Positions 13,088-25,185 of a DNA stretch of 64,000 nt are shown piece after piece. Under the pieces are notes generated by a model. It worked only from the letters and a program-made list of their open reading frames with translations, searched no databases and had not been told where the DNA came from. A program made the position numbers and the translations under genes. Each line of letters opens with the position of its first letter. Positions within the stretch are counted from its first letter, which is position 1. The stretch is from positions 95,094,206 to 95,158,205 of the forward strand of contig NC_133770.1 in NCBI RefSeq assembly GCF_003597395.2, in the 5' to 3' direction. Origin of the DNA: Chelonoidis abingdonii (lineage: Eukaryota > Chordata > Testudines > Testudinidae).

Positions 13088-13310
13088 AGATTCATAGAAT
13101 TTAAGACCAGAAGGGACCATTATGATCATCTAGTCTGACTTCCTGCGTTTATGTGAGGCCAAAGAACCACACTGAATAATTTCTGCATCAAGCCCATAAC
13201 TTCTATTTGACTTATAGCATACCTTTTATATCCAGTCTCGACTGAGAGACTTCAAGTGATGGAGTATCTATCACGTTCCTAGTTGAGTTGTTCCAATGGT
13301 TAATTACTAG
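13088..13310 (-). mobile_element. CR1 LINE, 3' end fragment
   Basis: Read on the minus strand this is the familiar sauropsid CR1 3' tail: ...GATCATAATGGTCCCTTCTG... and a terminal ATTCTATGAAT at 13090. It covers only the 3' untranslated end, so the copy is 5'-truncated like most CR1 insertions. Confidence 0.8.
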
Positions 13311-13315
13311 AACTG

Positions 13316-13915
13316 CCTGGGAACTGAAATTTCTTTCCTGTGGAAAATTTCACATTTCTGGGGGGAAAAATATTCTGAAACAGAACAAAATCAGAAATGC
13401 AAAATTTTCTATGGGAATTAAATTTTTGAAAACTTCTGAACTGGCTGGGCAGACGAGGAAGTTAGTTCCCCATCTGCCCGGCCAGTTGCCAGCCTGATGC
13501 ATTGGTTTCCTGGCTGTCTTGTTTGCCAGCTGGGGAGCCAGACAGCCCATCCATCCACCCACCAAGCCGGCAGTCCAGGGAACTGCTGACCTAGCCACCA
13601 AGGGAGCCTGGGGTGACAGCTGCCTGGCTCCCAGGTAGCCTGGGGAGCTGGTTAACCAGGGAGCAGGCAGTCCTCCTCTCTGGGCTGCCCATCAGAGTGG
13701 AAGTGGGGGAATCTTAGGAAGCCAGCTGTCCAGAGAGCCTGGGAGCTGGATAGCCTGGTGGGCTTCTGGAGAGCTGGAGATCCCAGGGAGCCCTGCAGCT
13801 CTCCAGGTGAGCAGCTGGAGCATGCTGCCAAGGAACCAGGAAATATGATTTCCATCAAAATATTTGATAGAATTAACACATTCCAGCAGGACTGTGACCT
13901 AATCAACACTTTTTG
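13316..13915. repeat. GC-rich degenerate tandem repeat (CTGGGGAGCC-like)
   Basis: From about 13437 to 13840 the sequence is dominated by variants of CTGGGGAGC/GCTCCCAG with many CCAGC and GCTGG words, between AT-rich shoulders rich in AAATTTC words. The pattern is of a repeat element with a minisatellite core. Its open frames are not genes. Confidence 0.5.
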
Positions 13916-13929
13916 GGCTAGATTCAGAA

Positions 13930-14115
13930 GGGAAACTTAAGTGCCTGTCTCCAACTGGGATTCACAGCTGTGAACCCTTTCTTGGAGTTAGGGCTGACCT
14001 GGCTTAGGTGACTTTCTCAAGATAAATTAGAAAGCGGTAGTCCCCTTGTAACATTTAGCTTAGTGGTTAGAGCACTTATCCAGGCTGTGGGAGACCCAAG
14101 TTGAATTCCACTATC
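13930..14115 (+). repeat. Possible tRNA-related SINE fragment
   Basis: AGCTTAGTGGTTAGAGCACT followed by GGGAGACCCAAGTTGAATTCC resembles A-box and B-box regions of a tRNA-derived SINE head. No intact tRNA cloverleaf is present. Confidence 0.4.
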
Positions 14116-14139
14116 TTTTTATTATTGGCTGATTGTGTC

Positions 14140-14450
14140 CCATATCAGTCTTTCCATGATTGTGCTCAGGATTATTGTCAGGCTAGCCAATTTTTAGTTT
14201 CCTAAGTCACTGAAATGTTAGCACAATATTAGCTTTCTTCTAATCCTCTGGAACTTCCTCATTGTTCCAAGATTAGTTAAAAATCAACACGAATGGTTCA
14301 GAGTTCTTTTCAGCCAATTCTTCTAACTTGCACCAAAGAGTATTATCTGCTCTTTCACATTTAAAATGTTTATAATTGCTGCTTAACATCTTCCCTAGTT
14401 ACTGATGGAACAGAAACAATTTCATGTTGGTGACAAGGGTTTTCCTCTTG
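14140..14450 (-). mobile_element. CR1-like LINE, reverse-transcriptase fragment
   Basis: On the minus strand a conceptual translation near 14195-14140 reads SLTIILSTIMERLIWDTIS, which matches the LTS...K.ME..I segment of CR1/L2 reverse transcriptases. Sequence to the right (14250-14420) corresponds to the preceding RT region. Frames are broken, so it is a dead fragment. Confidence 0.65.
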
Positions 14451-15304
14451 GTGCTGCTCCAATCAACAGTCTTTTTTATTTTTAAATACAGACGGCCCAG
14501 TTCTGCCCCCAGATACATAGGCACAACTCACATTGATTTCAGTGCTTAGTTACTTCTTTAATCAGTTTGTTTAGCATTTATTCAATATATCGTAGAAATC
14601 TACCACGACAAGATGAGAATTTTCTACACTAAAGTAAATAGCTCCTGGGGCTCTTATCCCAATATTACTGGAGAGCAGAGAACACTCTTTTAAATTGTTC
14701 TAATCTGTGTTTTGCAGAATTAGGCCCAGTGTGACTTCTGGTGCACTAGAAGCTGTTCTCATGGTTTGGAATTCACTAGATTTTCAATGCAAATGGAATT
14801 ATTTAATCACTTGAATAAGTACTTCTTGCACTGCCAAACTAAGCTACTAATTTGCTACATTTCTTGTAAATTCAAACAGGAAACAAATGTATAAGGTCGT
14901 GTAAAATACACAATACAGTACTCAGTGCAAATGTTAAAGCACTGGTGCATAAGTGAGGCCCAAGGGCCCAGTGCAGCCAGCTCTTCCCTCAAATGTTAAA
15001 TCTTCTTTCCCTGCACCTTTGGTGAGAGGTTGAAGCTGATATAAATGCTTTCTATTTTTCGTGTACTAAAATGCTTTATGTTGATCTACCATAGATGATG
15101 CAAGAACAAACTGCTATCGTGACCATGTACATTTATTAGGTGTATCATAGAGAGCCAGTAGTCACTTCTGACATTCATATTAAGTATTTGTATTATGCCA
15201 TTTTAATCTAGCTGTGCATATACCTGGCATCTCTAAACGTGTTGCTCTTTTCCTCATTTTTCTGCCCCTGTTTCTTCCAATTAGCTTTACACCCTCTTGC
15301 GATG
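14451..15304. other. Intergenic, nothing recognised
   Basis: Only a short CAATGG-family word cluster (see the dispersed-motif finding) near 14530. No gene recognised. Confidence 0.5.
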
Positions 15305-15425
15305 CCCCAGACTTTAAATTCTTTGGGGCAGAGTCAATCTTTTTCAGGGTTTGAACAGCATGCAGCACAATGGGATCTGCGATTATGCCTTTGGACTTTG
15401 GTGACGTCTCATAATACAAATATAT
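15305..15425 (+). repeat. Old SINE-like fragment
   Basis: TTAAATTCTTTGGGGCAGAG, then AACAGCATGCAGCACAATGG and TCATAATACAAATATA follow the order of a common amniote repeat tail also seen at 7455. Family name uncertain. Confidence 0.45.
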
Positions 15426-15951
15426 GGCTGAAGATGGAAAGGTGCCACCGTGACTCTCCTGTGTTGCAAAGTTTGGACATACCGCCCCAGGTTAAAGGTT
15501 TACCAAGGCACTGGAATCTGTGCTGATTTCCAAGACATGCTGGGGTCAGTCATCCACGTCTAAGCGCAGATCTGTGCCAGGAGACAAGTCCTTTTTAATA
15601 AGGGCACCCAGAAGGGCTGATGTCCAAATGCTGTGACCATCAAAAAGCCCTGGCAGATTAACTGCAACTTCCCAAACACGAAGCACCAGCTGTGGGTTAG
15701 CACAGGTTTGCAGTCAGATCCATTCGTTCATGTCCGGGCAGCACTCAGAAAATGCAGTGCCAGTAAGTTCTGCTACGGTCATGACTCTCTGCCCTGCACC
15801 ACGGTTTCTGACCAAGTGCCAGCCACTTGAGCAAGAAGCTGGGAAAAGAACCTCGGGGGTGAGAATTGCCCTGCATAGCCCTGACAGACAGATCTCCAGA
15901 CCTCCCCCGTGCCCCCCAGCTGCTTGGTCCCCGCAATGCTGACACCACCTA
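15426..15951. other. Upstream flank of EEPD1, nothing recognised
   Basis: Moderately GC-rich sequence with no recognisable exon or element. Confidence 0.5.
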
Positions 15952-16070
15952 GGGTGACCAGACAGCAAGTGTGAAAAATCGGGACAGGGGCAGGGAGTAA
16001 CAGGAGCCTATACAAGAAAAAGACCCCAAAATCGGGACTGTCCCTATAAAAACAGGCGATCTGGTCACCC
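15952..16070. mobile_element. 119-bp MITE, copy 2 (TA flanks)
   Basis: Same family as 2521-2640. Termini GGGTGACCAGACAG and GATCTGGTCACCC are inverted and flanked by TA on both sides, as expected for Tc1/mariner-type insertion. It lies just outside the EEPD1 CpG island. Confidence 0.85.
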
Positions 16071-16462
16071 TAACACCGTCTGAAGCCAGCAGTATCCAAA
16101 GGGCACGTCAAGCAGGGAAAGGAGGCGCTGATCAGTCACCTCTCCAGCTCAGCTACCTGTCGCTCCCGCCACGGCTGCTGCGGCCGCAGGTTGGGCTCTG
16201 CATGGGAGGCAGGGAACCCATGTGATCAGCCCAGGAGGAGGCCAAGGCAGCTGGCGCCTCCTCCCCTGCGGAGGGAGGGAAGCGCTGGTGCCAACCCCGG
16301 AGGAAAGCGAAGGGGCAGAGGCGGTGCGTGGCGAGCAGCGCCGTTGCAAGGGGCTGGTGGGCGGCTGAGCCTGGAGTCAGCAGCGGGGAGAGCCAGGTGC
16401 ACCCGCCTTTGCTCTGCGGGGACCAGGGCTGGGAGGGAGTTGTACGCGAGCTGGCTAAGTCC

Positions 16463-16492
16463 CGGCGGCGGCGGCAGCAGCAGCAGCAGCAG
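16463..16492 (+). repeat. Composite (CGG)4(CAG)6 tract
   Basis: Four CGG triplets (16463-16474) run directly into six CAG triplets (16475-16492) in the presumed EEPD1 5' region. It is short and probably stable, but of a class that varies in length. Confidence 0.9.
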
Positions 16493-16832
16493 AGGAGGCT
16501 CCTTCCCCTGCCTCTCCCTGCGCAGTCAACAAGCAGCCCGGGGCGGGGAAGAAACTCCGCGAAGGGGAAGGAAGCGGAGGGGGCAGCCCAGCGGCTCGGT
16601 TGCGTGCTACGGCCGCTGTCAGTGTGTGCCCGGCTCTCCCTCTCTGCAGGCCGGGGCCAGGCTGCAGCCCAGCGGCGGGGAGCGTGGCTGGCCGGGGGCA
16701 GGTTGCCGGCTGGCGAGTGTGGGGTGGGCAGGAGGCGGGGATATTTTTAACTTCCCCTTTGCTTTGAACCCTGCCCCGCTGCCAAGTTCTCGGGTCTGGA
16801 GCCGAGCGGTTGCAGGCCCCGCCCCCTGGGCG

Positions 16833-16928
16833 ATGCGGGGCTGGGCCGGGAGAGCTCCCACTAGCCGGGGTAGTGGCACAAGTCCGCTGCCAGCGCCGCA
16901 GTTCGAGGGGCGCCCCGCGCTGCCTTGA
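16833..16928 (+). other. Upstream ORF in the EEPD1 5' region
   Basis: An ATG at 16833 opens a 31-codon frame ending in TGA at 16926-16928, 82 bases before the EEPD1 start codon. Context CGATGC is weak. If the transcript starts upstream of it, it could lower initiation at the main start. Conservation is unknown. Confidence 0.35.
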
Positions 16929-17010
16929 GCCCGCAGCTCGCCCCGCTCGCGCAGCAGGTCGCAGCGTTGCCCGCCGCACCGCGGGGTAGGATTGACTCGC
17001 GCCGCCGGCC

Positions 17011-17870
17011 ATGGGGGGCAACCTGGGCTGCCACCGCTCCATCCCGCGGGACCCCTCGGACCTCTGCCACAGCCGCAAGTTCAGCGCGGCGTGCAACTTC
17101 AGCCACATCCTGGTCAACCAGGAGCGGCTGAACATCAACAGCGCCACGGAGGAGGAGCTGATGACCCTGCCCGGCATCACCCGCACCGTGGCGCAGAGCA
17201 TCGTGGAGTACCGGGAGTACATCGGGGGCTTCAAGAAAGTGGAGGACCTGGCCCTGGTGAGCGGCGTCGGGGCCGCCCGGCTGGAGCAGGTCAAGTTCGA
17301 GATCTGCGTGAGCAGCAAGGGCAGCTCGGCGCAGCACTCGCCCAGCTCCCTGAGGAAGGACCCCAACCCCGAGCCGCCGGCTCACCTGGCCGCCACCAGG
17401 CTCAACATCAACACGGCCTCGCCGGCCCAGCTCATGAGCATCCGCGGCGTCACGGAGAAGATAGCCCACGGCATCGTGGACTACCGCAAGGAGCACGGGC
17501 CCTTCAGAAGCATCGAGGACCTGGTGAAGATGGACTGTATCAACTCCTCCTTCCTGGACAAAATCAGGCACCGGATTTTCACCGAGAGGTCACGGCCCCC
17601 TTCCACCAATACCAACGGGGGGCTCAGCTTCACCGTCAATCCTCACCCCAGCCCCACCTCGCTGAGCCTCCAGAGCGAGGACTTGGATTTCCCACCTGGG
17701 GGCCCGACCCAGATTATATCCACTCGCCCCTCGGTGGAGATGTTTGGTGGGGTGAGAGATGGCAAGCCTGTGGTGAGGGTGGCTACCTGGAATCTGCAAA
17801 GCTGCTCTGTTGAAAAAGCCAACAACCCTGGCGTGCGAGAGGTTGTGTGCATGACCCTGCTGGAGAACAG
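17011..17870 (+). CDS. EEPD1: EEPD1, first coding exon (codons 1-286 plus 2 nt)
   Basis: Encodes the N-terminal half of EEPD1, a nuclease-fold protein reported as a structure-specific 5' endonuclease that opens stalled replication forks for resection, and as an LXR target that raises ABCA1-dependent cholesterol efflux in macrophages. The start is the ATG at 17011 in a strong Kozak context (GCCGCCGGCCATGG). Residues MGGNLGC give a Gly2 N-myristoylation signal with Cys7 as a possible palmitoylation site. Two ComEA-like helix-hairpin-helix modules follow, at about residues 39-95 (LNINSA, LPGITRTVA) and 130-187 (LNINTA, IRGVTEKIA). A Ser/Pro-rich linker spans about 192-245. The endonuclease/exonuclease/phosphatase fold begins near 254 with VVRVATWNLQ. 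The frame ends at donor GT 17871-17872; reading through gives an immediate TAA, so splicing is required. Identification rests on recognising the protein's domain order and sequence. Confidence 0.95.
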
Positions 17871-20800
17871 GTAAACTGCTCAAATGAAATTGGATTACTT
17901 GGTGTTCGGTGCCTTATGTTTCCAAAAATCTGTGTACTTTGATCCTCATTACTACTTCACAAAGTTCTGGGTACCACCTCCATTTTTCTTGGCTTATCCT
18001 TAACTATAAGGCAGTGATGGTGATCTCTCAGTGCTTTGGACTTAGTGGGTTAGTGCATATTTTGGGAATGTGTATTATGGAAAGATCAATGGGCATACTC
18101 TCTGTTTCTCTCTATCATGGCAATACAATCCCAGGCATCTGCATTTCTTTAGAAAGTTTTGTGTGAATGTATAACAGATTATATTTTTAATTGAACTACC
18201 TAGGCCTATAGTCCGACCTTCCAACCCTTCAGATATTACCAAATGAATCTAGCACACATTCAGAAGTGCTTGGGATCTTTAGCCAGTGTAGAATGCTGCA
18301 GTTCATCTGGTCCCATGTAGCAAGCCATTATGGGCACCCACTATTGCTCTGTGATGTGCAGTAGTTATTTACTCACAGGTGTGAGTCAAGGTATAAATGT
18401 TCTGGGACATTGTCATGGTAAAGGTGGTTGCAATCTGCTTACATCTCTTTTTGTCTGTCTGGTGCTGAATGCCCTATGGCTGGTAGTAGCCTTCAGAGGG
18501 GAGAGTAATGCCTCTGGAACCTGCTATCGCAGGCAGTCTGCTAAACCATGGTTTTGGTGAGCTTAAGGGCACCGTTCAAGATCTGTTTGTCTGGTCAAAG
18601 ATTGGACTGACCTTTAGTAATGTCATGAAATAGTTCTTCTGTTCTTTATGAGTAGCAGGTTGTGCCTTGTTTTGTAACTGTTTCATTAAGGTAACACAAA
18701 CATGTGCTTGGATGATGGGAATCTATATACATTTCTATGATAAATAGTTGCTTGCTAAACTCTCTTTTAAATTGAAGCCATTTTCCCATGACAGAACTGC
18801 AAAAGAACTCTGAAGACAACTTTTCTTCCCCTTCCTTCCACAATTAAAAAAAACAGCTGATCTCATTTTGTTGTCCAATGTGAAACTAACTTTGCTCCCT
18901 TTCAAGTTTTAACCTGAAACAGGTTTGTTTGGATGACTCTCAAACCTCTGAAAATGGGATATTTTGGGGGTGGAAGTGCTGACAAGCCATTATCTATTGC
19001 AATATTACTAGCACTATTTTTTAAAAAACTGTACTGTCAAGTTGAATAATGGTAATTGTTCATGTGATTGCAGAAGTCAGGCTAGCTAGAAATACAATAT
19101 GTTTTATCACACTATGTTGTGGTTCTTATTTTGTTTTAAAAAAAATAAAGCCATGGCAATAGGCAGGAGAAGTGTACTGACAAGGCTGTGCTGCAATGTT
19201 CCTGCATTGCAATGTATCATTGGTGAGCTAAGTGTTTCGACACAGGAAACTTATTTCCTACAGGCATGACATGGTTTGATAGCAAGAAAGCTATATGGTG
19301 ATGAAATGGTATAAACCTCTGAGTGTTTGGATGTCCTGCTGCCCATTTCAGCTTAACACTTTTGGTCTGGTGTTATTCTGCTATTTCATATTTCCTGTGC
19401 TTTCCCTTGACCATGGTCAATCTCCTGGTACAAACTGAAATTACCAGCCGGTTGTTTTAGTTGGAAGAGAGCATAAGTGATCTCTAATTTATATGCTGGT
19501 TATATTAAAAAAAAAAATCATCCGCATTACTAGCTGAGCGTGGCAGTCAATCATTTCCAAACTCCACTAGAGAGTGGTTTTTTTTTTTTTTTCCACCTGT
19601 AAATTGGAAACAGCCAGGAACAATGTGGAAAAGTAAGGGATATCAGAAAATCTCACTAAATAGGACAAAAGGAAGGCCAGAGGGAACACAAATGGCCGAG
19701 GAAACAAACAAATGCAAATAAGTAATTCTCACTAATCTCAGGATGATTAAATTCCAGTACTGAAAGGAAAGTAATTTGATTTACATAGGACCTAATCTTG
19801 TGATGTGTTGAGTGCCCTCAACTTCTGTGTATTGAGCTATCTCAAAGAGCCAGTGATGAATTCAGACGGAGTTGTGAGTGCTTGGCAAACTCTGAAAATC
19901 AAGGCACAAATTTTTAAAAACAGGCAATTTAAGTTGCATTTGCAAATCATGTAATGATGAATGTAGAACAGAGAATTATATGTATACTTGTATATTTTGC
20001 ATACATAGTTACTTGTACAAATACCTCAAAATATGTGCTCATGTTATGAATATGATTTAGATGACTATCTTTGAAAACATGTTCCCCAAAATGTTGATTG
20101 AGCCTATTGCTAATGTAATTTTTAGTTTTTCATTTTGTAGACTAGTTTAGGCATTTACATTGAACATGCACTCAAAACCATGCACACACAGTTAGTCTCA
20201 GAGAGTATTGTCTGAATGTTTTCTAATCAGGAGAACATGCATGGATAATGAGAGTCTGGAAGGAAGTGAGAAAGACTAGAGTGTATAGCTAAGCCTACAT
20301 TTCCCTGGAAACTGAAGTAAATGTGGGTTGACAAACAGCGGGGAAAAATGTTAGCAATAGGCTCATTCAGCAGTTGAGATGCAAGTGGGAGAGAATGTCT
20401 TCTCACTCATACTAGTGCTATTGAAGTCAGTGGAGTTATACTCCTGTAAAATTGATTTCATTGAGCTCAGCATCAGGCCCTGCTGTATGTATTAGTGGAA
20501 AGGTTTAAATTTCCCATCTCCAGTCATTTACTTGTTGGACGGTGATAAAGTGCCCAGCAGACTAATCCTTGCCCAGTTAGATTAACTTCCGATAATAATC
20601 AGCTGTGGAAATTCAACTCTTGCTTGCTCAGTTGTGAATACAACACAGAGGGCTTATCAGTACTTGCTGAGTTCAGTGGCATCAATGAGGCACAAAAGTG
20701 AATGTTCAAGTAGCTCAGAATGTAAAGTGAGCAGATCACATTTGTCACTTATATTTCCAAGCATTGATTCCACCTGTTGTCCAGTGAATTAGGCAGTCTA

Positions 20801-21944
20801 TTTAGCCTTATCACTTAGCTTGCAGGAATGCATGCATGCTGTGAATGACAGGTTGCTAATGTATTTTCTGCTCAGCTATATTAAGATAAATGAACATCTA
20901 GTACACACTTCCTTGTTACAGTATATTGTCTAAGGGTCTGGAATACTGTGTGCACCCACAGAACTGCTCATGCTTTTTGAGGGCCTGATGCTACACTGCC
21001 TAGCACCATGTACAGTCCTCTACATCTGTGCTGTGCAATGTTGGTATGAAACACTGCTAAATCAGGATTACACTCACTTTGCATAGGTGTAAAGAGCTGC
21101 GCAAAGTGCAGGGCAGTGGAGAATCAAGATCTCTTTTCTAAGGCTGCCTCTGGCTGTGGTGCTGTTTTTCTGATGACCAGCCAAGAGGGAGTAGCTTTGA
21201 GACTGCCAGATTGTTTTACACAAGCCGTCACACGGTTCTGTTAACAGCTTCTTTCAGTAACTATCAACTGGCCAAATTACTGTCTGTATCTGCTTACTAC
21301 CTGTATAGGACATCCAGTTACCCTAATAGGTGAGGACAGATTAATATAAATACCATTCAGGCCCTGCATAATCTATATATGAAGAATGGTAATAGAGAGG
21401 GAGTGCTGTATCCTTTGGTTACAGAAAGAGCAAGAAAGGGTCAAACTCCACATTAAACTGGAGAGTAATCTCTTTAAGAATGAGAAAAAAAGATCAAGCT
21501 CAAGTCCAGAGGTGCTAAGGTTCTTTAAGGATAGTAGCAAAAGGAATGCACTTTGATTGCTCTAGCATCAGCTGCGCAAAGTCCATATGCATGATCTGTT
21601 ACCAGTATATTATTTTAAAATCCATTATTGTGATACAAAAACAAGGAAGCGCAGTAACTCCCCTACCCCCGTCAAACACTTTGTTACATACATGAAAGGG
21701 ATCCATTGTTAGCATTGCTTGCAGAGATTGAGAAGCAAATACTTTCATTCCTAGGACTAGAGAGAATTCAGTAGTTTTACAAGAGATTAACATGGCTGAT
21801 GTGCTGGAGAACATGTAGTATAATTGGATTAAAGTATCAAATGTATATTGAAGTTAACCAAACCTGCAGCATTTCTGCAGATCTAGTTCACAAATCCAGG
21901 ATGAGTTTGTATCAAAATGCAGATCTCCATCCCCTGGCTGCCCT
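17871..21944. other. Intron segment, largely unrecognised
   Basis: AT-rich intronic sequence with homopolymer runs (poly-T at 19577-19592). One CAATGG-family dispersed word is at about 20422. No exon recognised. Confidence 0.55.
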
Positions 21945-22150
21945 TAGTCCCCCAGTGTAAATGCAGGCACTTTAGCGGACCCCTTAGATACGGTCCACAG
22001 ACCCTGGACTACAGGTTGAAAATCACTGCTCTAAAGACTTGGACTGAAAACTGACTGAACAGAATTCAACTATATATAGAGACAAGGGATTTCCAATGGA
22101 CATTTTCTTGGGGTCAGCAAATGAAAAAAGGTTGAGAACCACTGTCCTAG
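21945..22150. mobile_element. Decayed hAT MITE remnants (CAGTGGTTCTCAACC type)
   Basis: AGGTTGAAAATCACTGCTCT at 22012-22031 and AGGTTGAGAACCACTGTCCT at 22130-22149 resemble the ends of common amniote hAT MITEs (cagtggttctcaacc). Both face the same way, so these may be two separate remnants rather than one element. Confidence 0.4.
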
Positions 22151-25143
22151 AGCAGTTTGTATCCCCTCTGGAAGATTTAAAGTAGCGGAATTTGGTTTTG
22201 AGAGGTAATAAGATAGTTAATGAACATGTTGATGGGGGGATAATGCCACAGTTTCATAAAACATTGAACCAAATGTTAACTGTGAGTCAGGAGAGGTTTT
22301 TTTTTTCTCCCCCCCCCCCCACTTGCTGAGAGCTTTTCATGGGGGTTTCCCATGTAAGTTAGGCAAGTTAGTCCTCTCCACTCTGTAATTGGAAAATGTG
22401 CTAACAGCTGTCAGTGTCTAAGTCATTATTTGTTTTTTCTTTTAAATGTGCTATATGTAAAGTCCTACTTATGAGAGTGAGTCGAGAGGGTATTCTGTAT
22501 GGTTATTATAAGGAAAAAAATGTTATCCCCACTGGTATGGCCCTGGCTTTGACAACAATCGTTAAATAGCATAGCTTTAGTTTAGCATAGATGTTGCGTT
22601 CGTGTGGTTTAGGGGCATTGCAGGGTGTGCTGAACGTTTCTGAAGTACTACAATAAAGTATGCATCAAGTCAGTATACTGTCCATGAGAATGTGGTGTTA
22701 CACTAGAGCCTCTGCAATGGAAGAGTCCTTCTTGATAGCCCACACTGGCTGTACTCCTGTGACAGTAAATTCCAGGTGGTCAGTGGTCTGAGGTTTACAG
22801 CAAAATCATGATCGTGTGGTGAATCTTGTATTTCAGTGATGCATTTGATAACTCAGTATTTATTGTATGCTGCTGATTGTTTGTGGGCCAGATCTTGACT
22901 TGATTTACTTACAGATACGTAGTTCTCTTGACTTCATTTCTGGATCAGCCAATGTGTCTCCTGGGACTTCCAGTGCAGCACGACCTCTCTTTGCCTGATT
23001 GTGCCTTAAAAACACAATCCATCCTTAAGATTTGTAGGCTGTATTTGGCTCCCAGGCTGTATGTTGGGTACTTCAGGGCTAGTTCATGCTCACATTAGGT
23101 CCAAATCCACACTCTCCTTCAGAAGTGTGGACATATAACTAGGGGATCAGGACAGTCTCCAGTGGGCCACACAAGTCCCTGTGTGATGCACAGCATAGCT
23201 TCACAGGGGCCCCGTGTCAGTGAACATGTGGTTTGAGTTGAGCATGCGTAGGCGAGGGAAGATGAGGGACTGTAGAAGGACACCCCTTCATGGCTCCTCC
23301 CATCCTCTCTGTAGGAAGGTAGGTGCCTCAAAATGGACCATATAGAGCCTACTTCAGCCATTGGGCTGCAGTAGTCTTTGCAGAACAGCTGGAGAGCTGC
23401 ATCAGGGTTGCTTCGTGGCTTGGATTAGGAGGGGAGAGAGTTCCTTCCATTTTCCACCCCACAATCTGCCCAGAACCTGGCCTTGCTACTTGGGCATGCC
23501 CTGGACTTAAGATTTGCTCCTTAGTGCAATTTAAACCTTTCCACTAATACATAAGATTTACTCCTTTGCTTCTTCAGCCCCTTTTTTACATGCAAAGAGT
23601 GTGCACTTTGCAGTTGCATCAAGAAGTGTGATTTAAGTAAGTGTGTGTATAATTTGTGTTAATACAAATAGTATATTGATACTGCATCCTCTCATTTAAT
23701 CACTCACTTGAGGGTTCACTGGTAATCTTTTAGTTTAGGAAACAGCATCTTTTAAACTAAATGTTCCAAATGAACGTTTGTGCTTCAAAATACTGAGAAG
23801 TGACCCTGAAAGGGCCTTTTTTTGGCTATACTTTGTAATTAGGCAAATTTAAGATGACACAGGGTTTGAAAGCCAAATCTTGTACTCTCAAAAACAGGAA
23901 AAAAGTGCCAAGACTGAGGCTCAAATACCATGGAGCATACGTCTGATTCAGATGGAAGAAGTCTACTTGGATCTCAGATTACTGTGTTTGATCGTCCGCT
24001 TTCATCCCTCACTTTAATCAATCTTTTGGAACTGTCCACTCTTATTAGTCATAAAATATATAACCATCGTTAACTCAAATTGTATAATCACAGAAATGTA
24101 TACAACTACGGAATCTCTTCAGTTGGACCGTCCAGGTTTTACTTTCAAGACTTCAGAAGCAGCATAGTTTGTCACTTGTTTCTTTTTTAGAAAACAAACA
24201 TGCAGTTCTCCCAGACTCTTAATCTGTCTTCCTGAGGGAACAACTTGTAACGTGGTTTTATTGTATTTGAAAACCTGGGAACAAACTTTTTGGGGGGGGG
24301 GGGCGGTTTAGTTCTCCCCATTGTTTCCCTCCACACACACACACACACACACACCTTGTCTAACAGGTGTGGTAGGCAGGGTAATTATATGAGAGGTAAT
24401 TGTTTTATTACTCTTTGAATTCTTTTTCAGGGAGAGCTGTGGGAGGAGGTTGAAGGAAAAGCCTGACAGTTTGCATTCCCTTTCCATTCCCCCTCACCCC
24501 CCAAAAAAGATGGAAAGATGAGGGGGGAGTTCATGCACCTGAAGGGTTCAAATAAGGTTTTCTTAAGTCCTTTGTATGTTTTCTGATAGTAGTAATAACA
24601 GGTATTAGCTGGTTAGCAAACAAGTATCTTTCAAAGCCTAGTCAAACCCCATGTGCTTGTGTTGGTTATTTTTGTTTTGTTGCTAAAACAGTTGTTGACG
24701 CTGCTGAGTAACAAGGTGTGTCTTTATCTTTCTGTTTTCCTTTGTTGTGCTAATAATATGGTGGATCACAGCCAAGAATAACTGCACTGCAATAAAGAGC
24801 AGGAAAGAAGCATGGCCCAAATAATGAAGTGTAAGGTGTGAAAGAATAAAATGGGATCCTCTTGTAATATTTTAGCAAGTCTTGCCTTCCTAAGCTTCAA
24901 GACCAATTTAAGAAAGAAAAGCGTTGTTTTTACTGTGGGTCTTCTATATGCAATTTATAAATGAATTATTTTTCATGAACTGTGCATGTGAATTAGCTTT
25001 GCAAGATTGCCAGGGAAATTTAACAGCAGAGGCACAATAACTCTTAGGTAAAGAGGAGCATTCTTTAATATGATGAGGGGAAAATAACATGTCATTTTAC
25101 TCATCCCAGGCAAATAGAAGTTTGCATAGTTGATGTAAATGCA
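22151..25143. other. Intron segment, largely unrecognised
   Basis: Intronic sequence with simple runs: T then C at 22300-22320, G at 24292-24303, and (CA)n at 24332-24354. No exon recognised. Confidence 0.55.
24332..24354. repeat. (CA)n microsatellite
   Basis: About eleven uninterrupted CA units, shortly downstream of a 12-base G run at 24292-24303. Confidence 0.95.
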
Positions 25144-25185
25144 CCCTGGATCAGGGTGGATTTGATTTAAAACACTAGTCAGAAA

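Larger units (their letters stand above)
16130..17010 (+). promoter_or_regulatory. EEPD1: EEPD1 CpG-island promoter and 5' UTR region
   Basis: CpG dinucleotides become dense from about 16130 and stay dense into the coding exon. Several GC-box-like words occur (for example GGAGGCGGGG at 16730 and CCCCGCCCCC at 16819). No convincing TATA box at a fixed distance is seen, so a dispersed CpG-island start is likely; the transcription start cannot be placed. A pyrimidine-rich CTCTCCCTCTCTGCAG ending at 16649 could be a splice acceptor, which would make the coding exon start at 16650 with an upstream non-coding exon. Confidence 0.75.

Noticed and set aside
14040..14115. tRNA gene
   Set aside because: A-box and B-box-like words exist but no cloverleaf can be folded; a tRNA-derived SINE fits better.
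16191..16928. 245-codon plus-strand frame upstream of EEPD1
   Set aside because: Low-complexity Arg/Gly/Ser composition of a CpG island with no recognisable domain; only the short ATG at 16833 near its end is kept as an upstream ORF.
16455..17571. Long open frames antisense to the EEPD1 exon (303 and 236 codons)
   Set aside because: They are GC-rich shadows of the CpG island and coding exon, with Arg/Pro/Gly-rich composition and no domain. The plus-strand EEPD1 frame explains the region.
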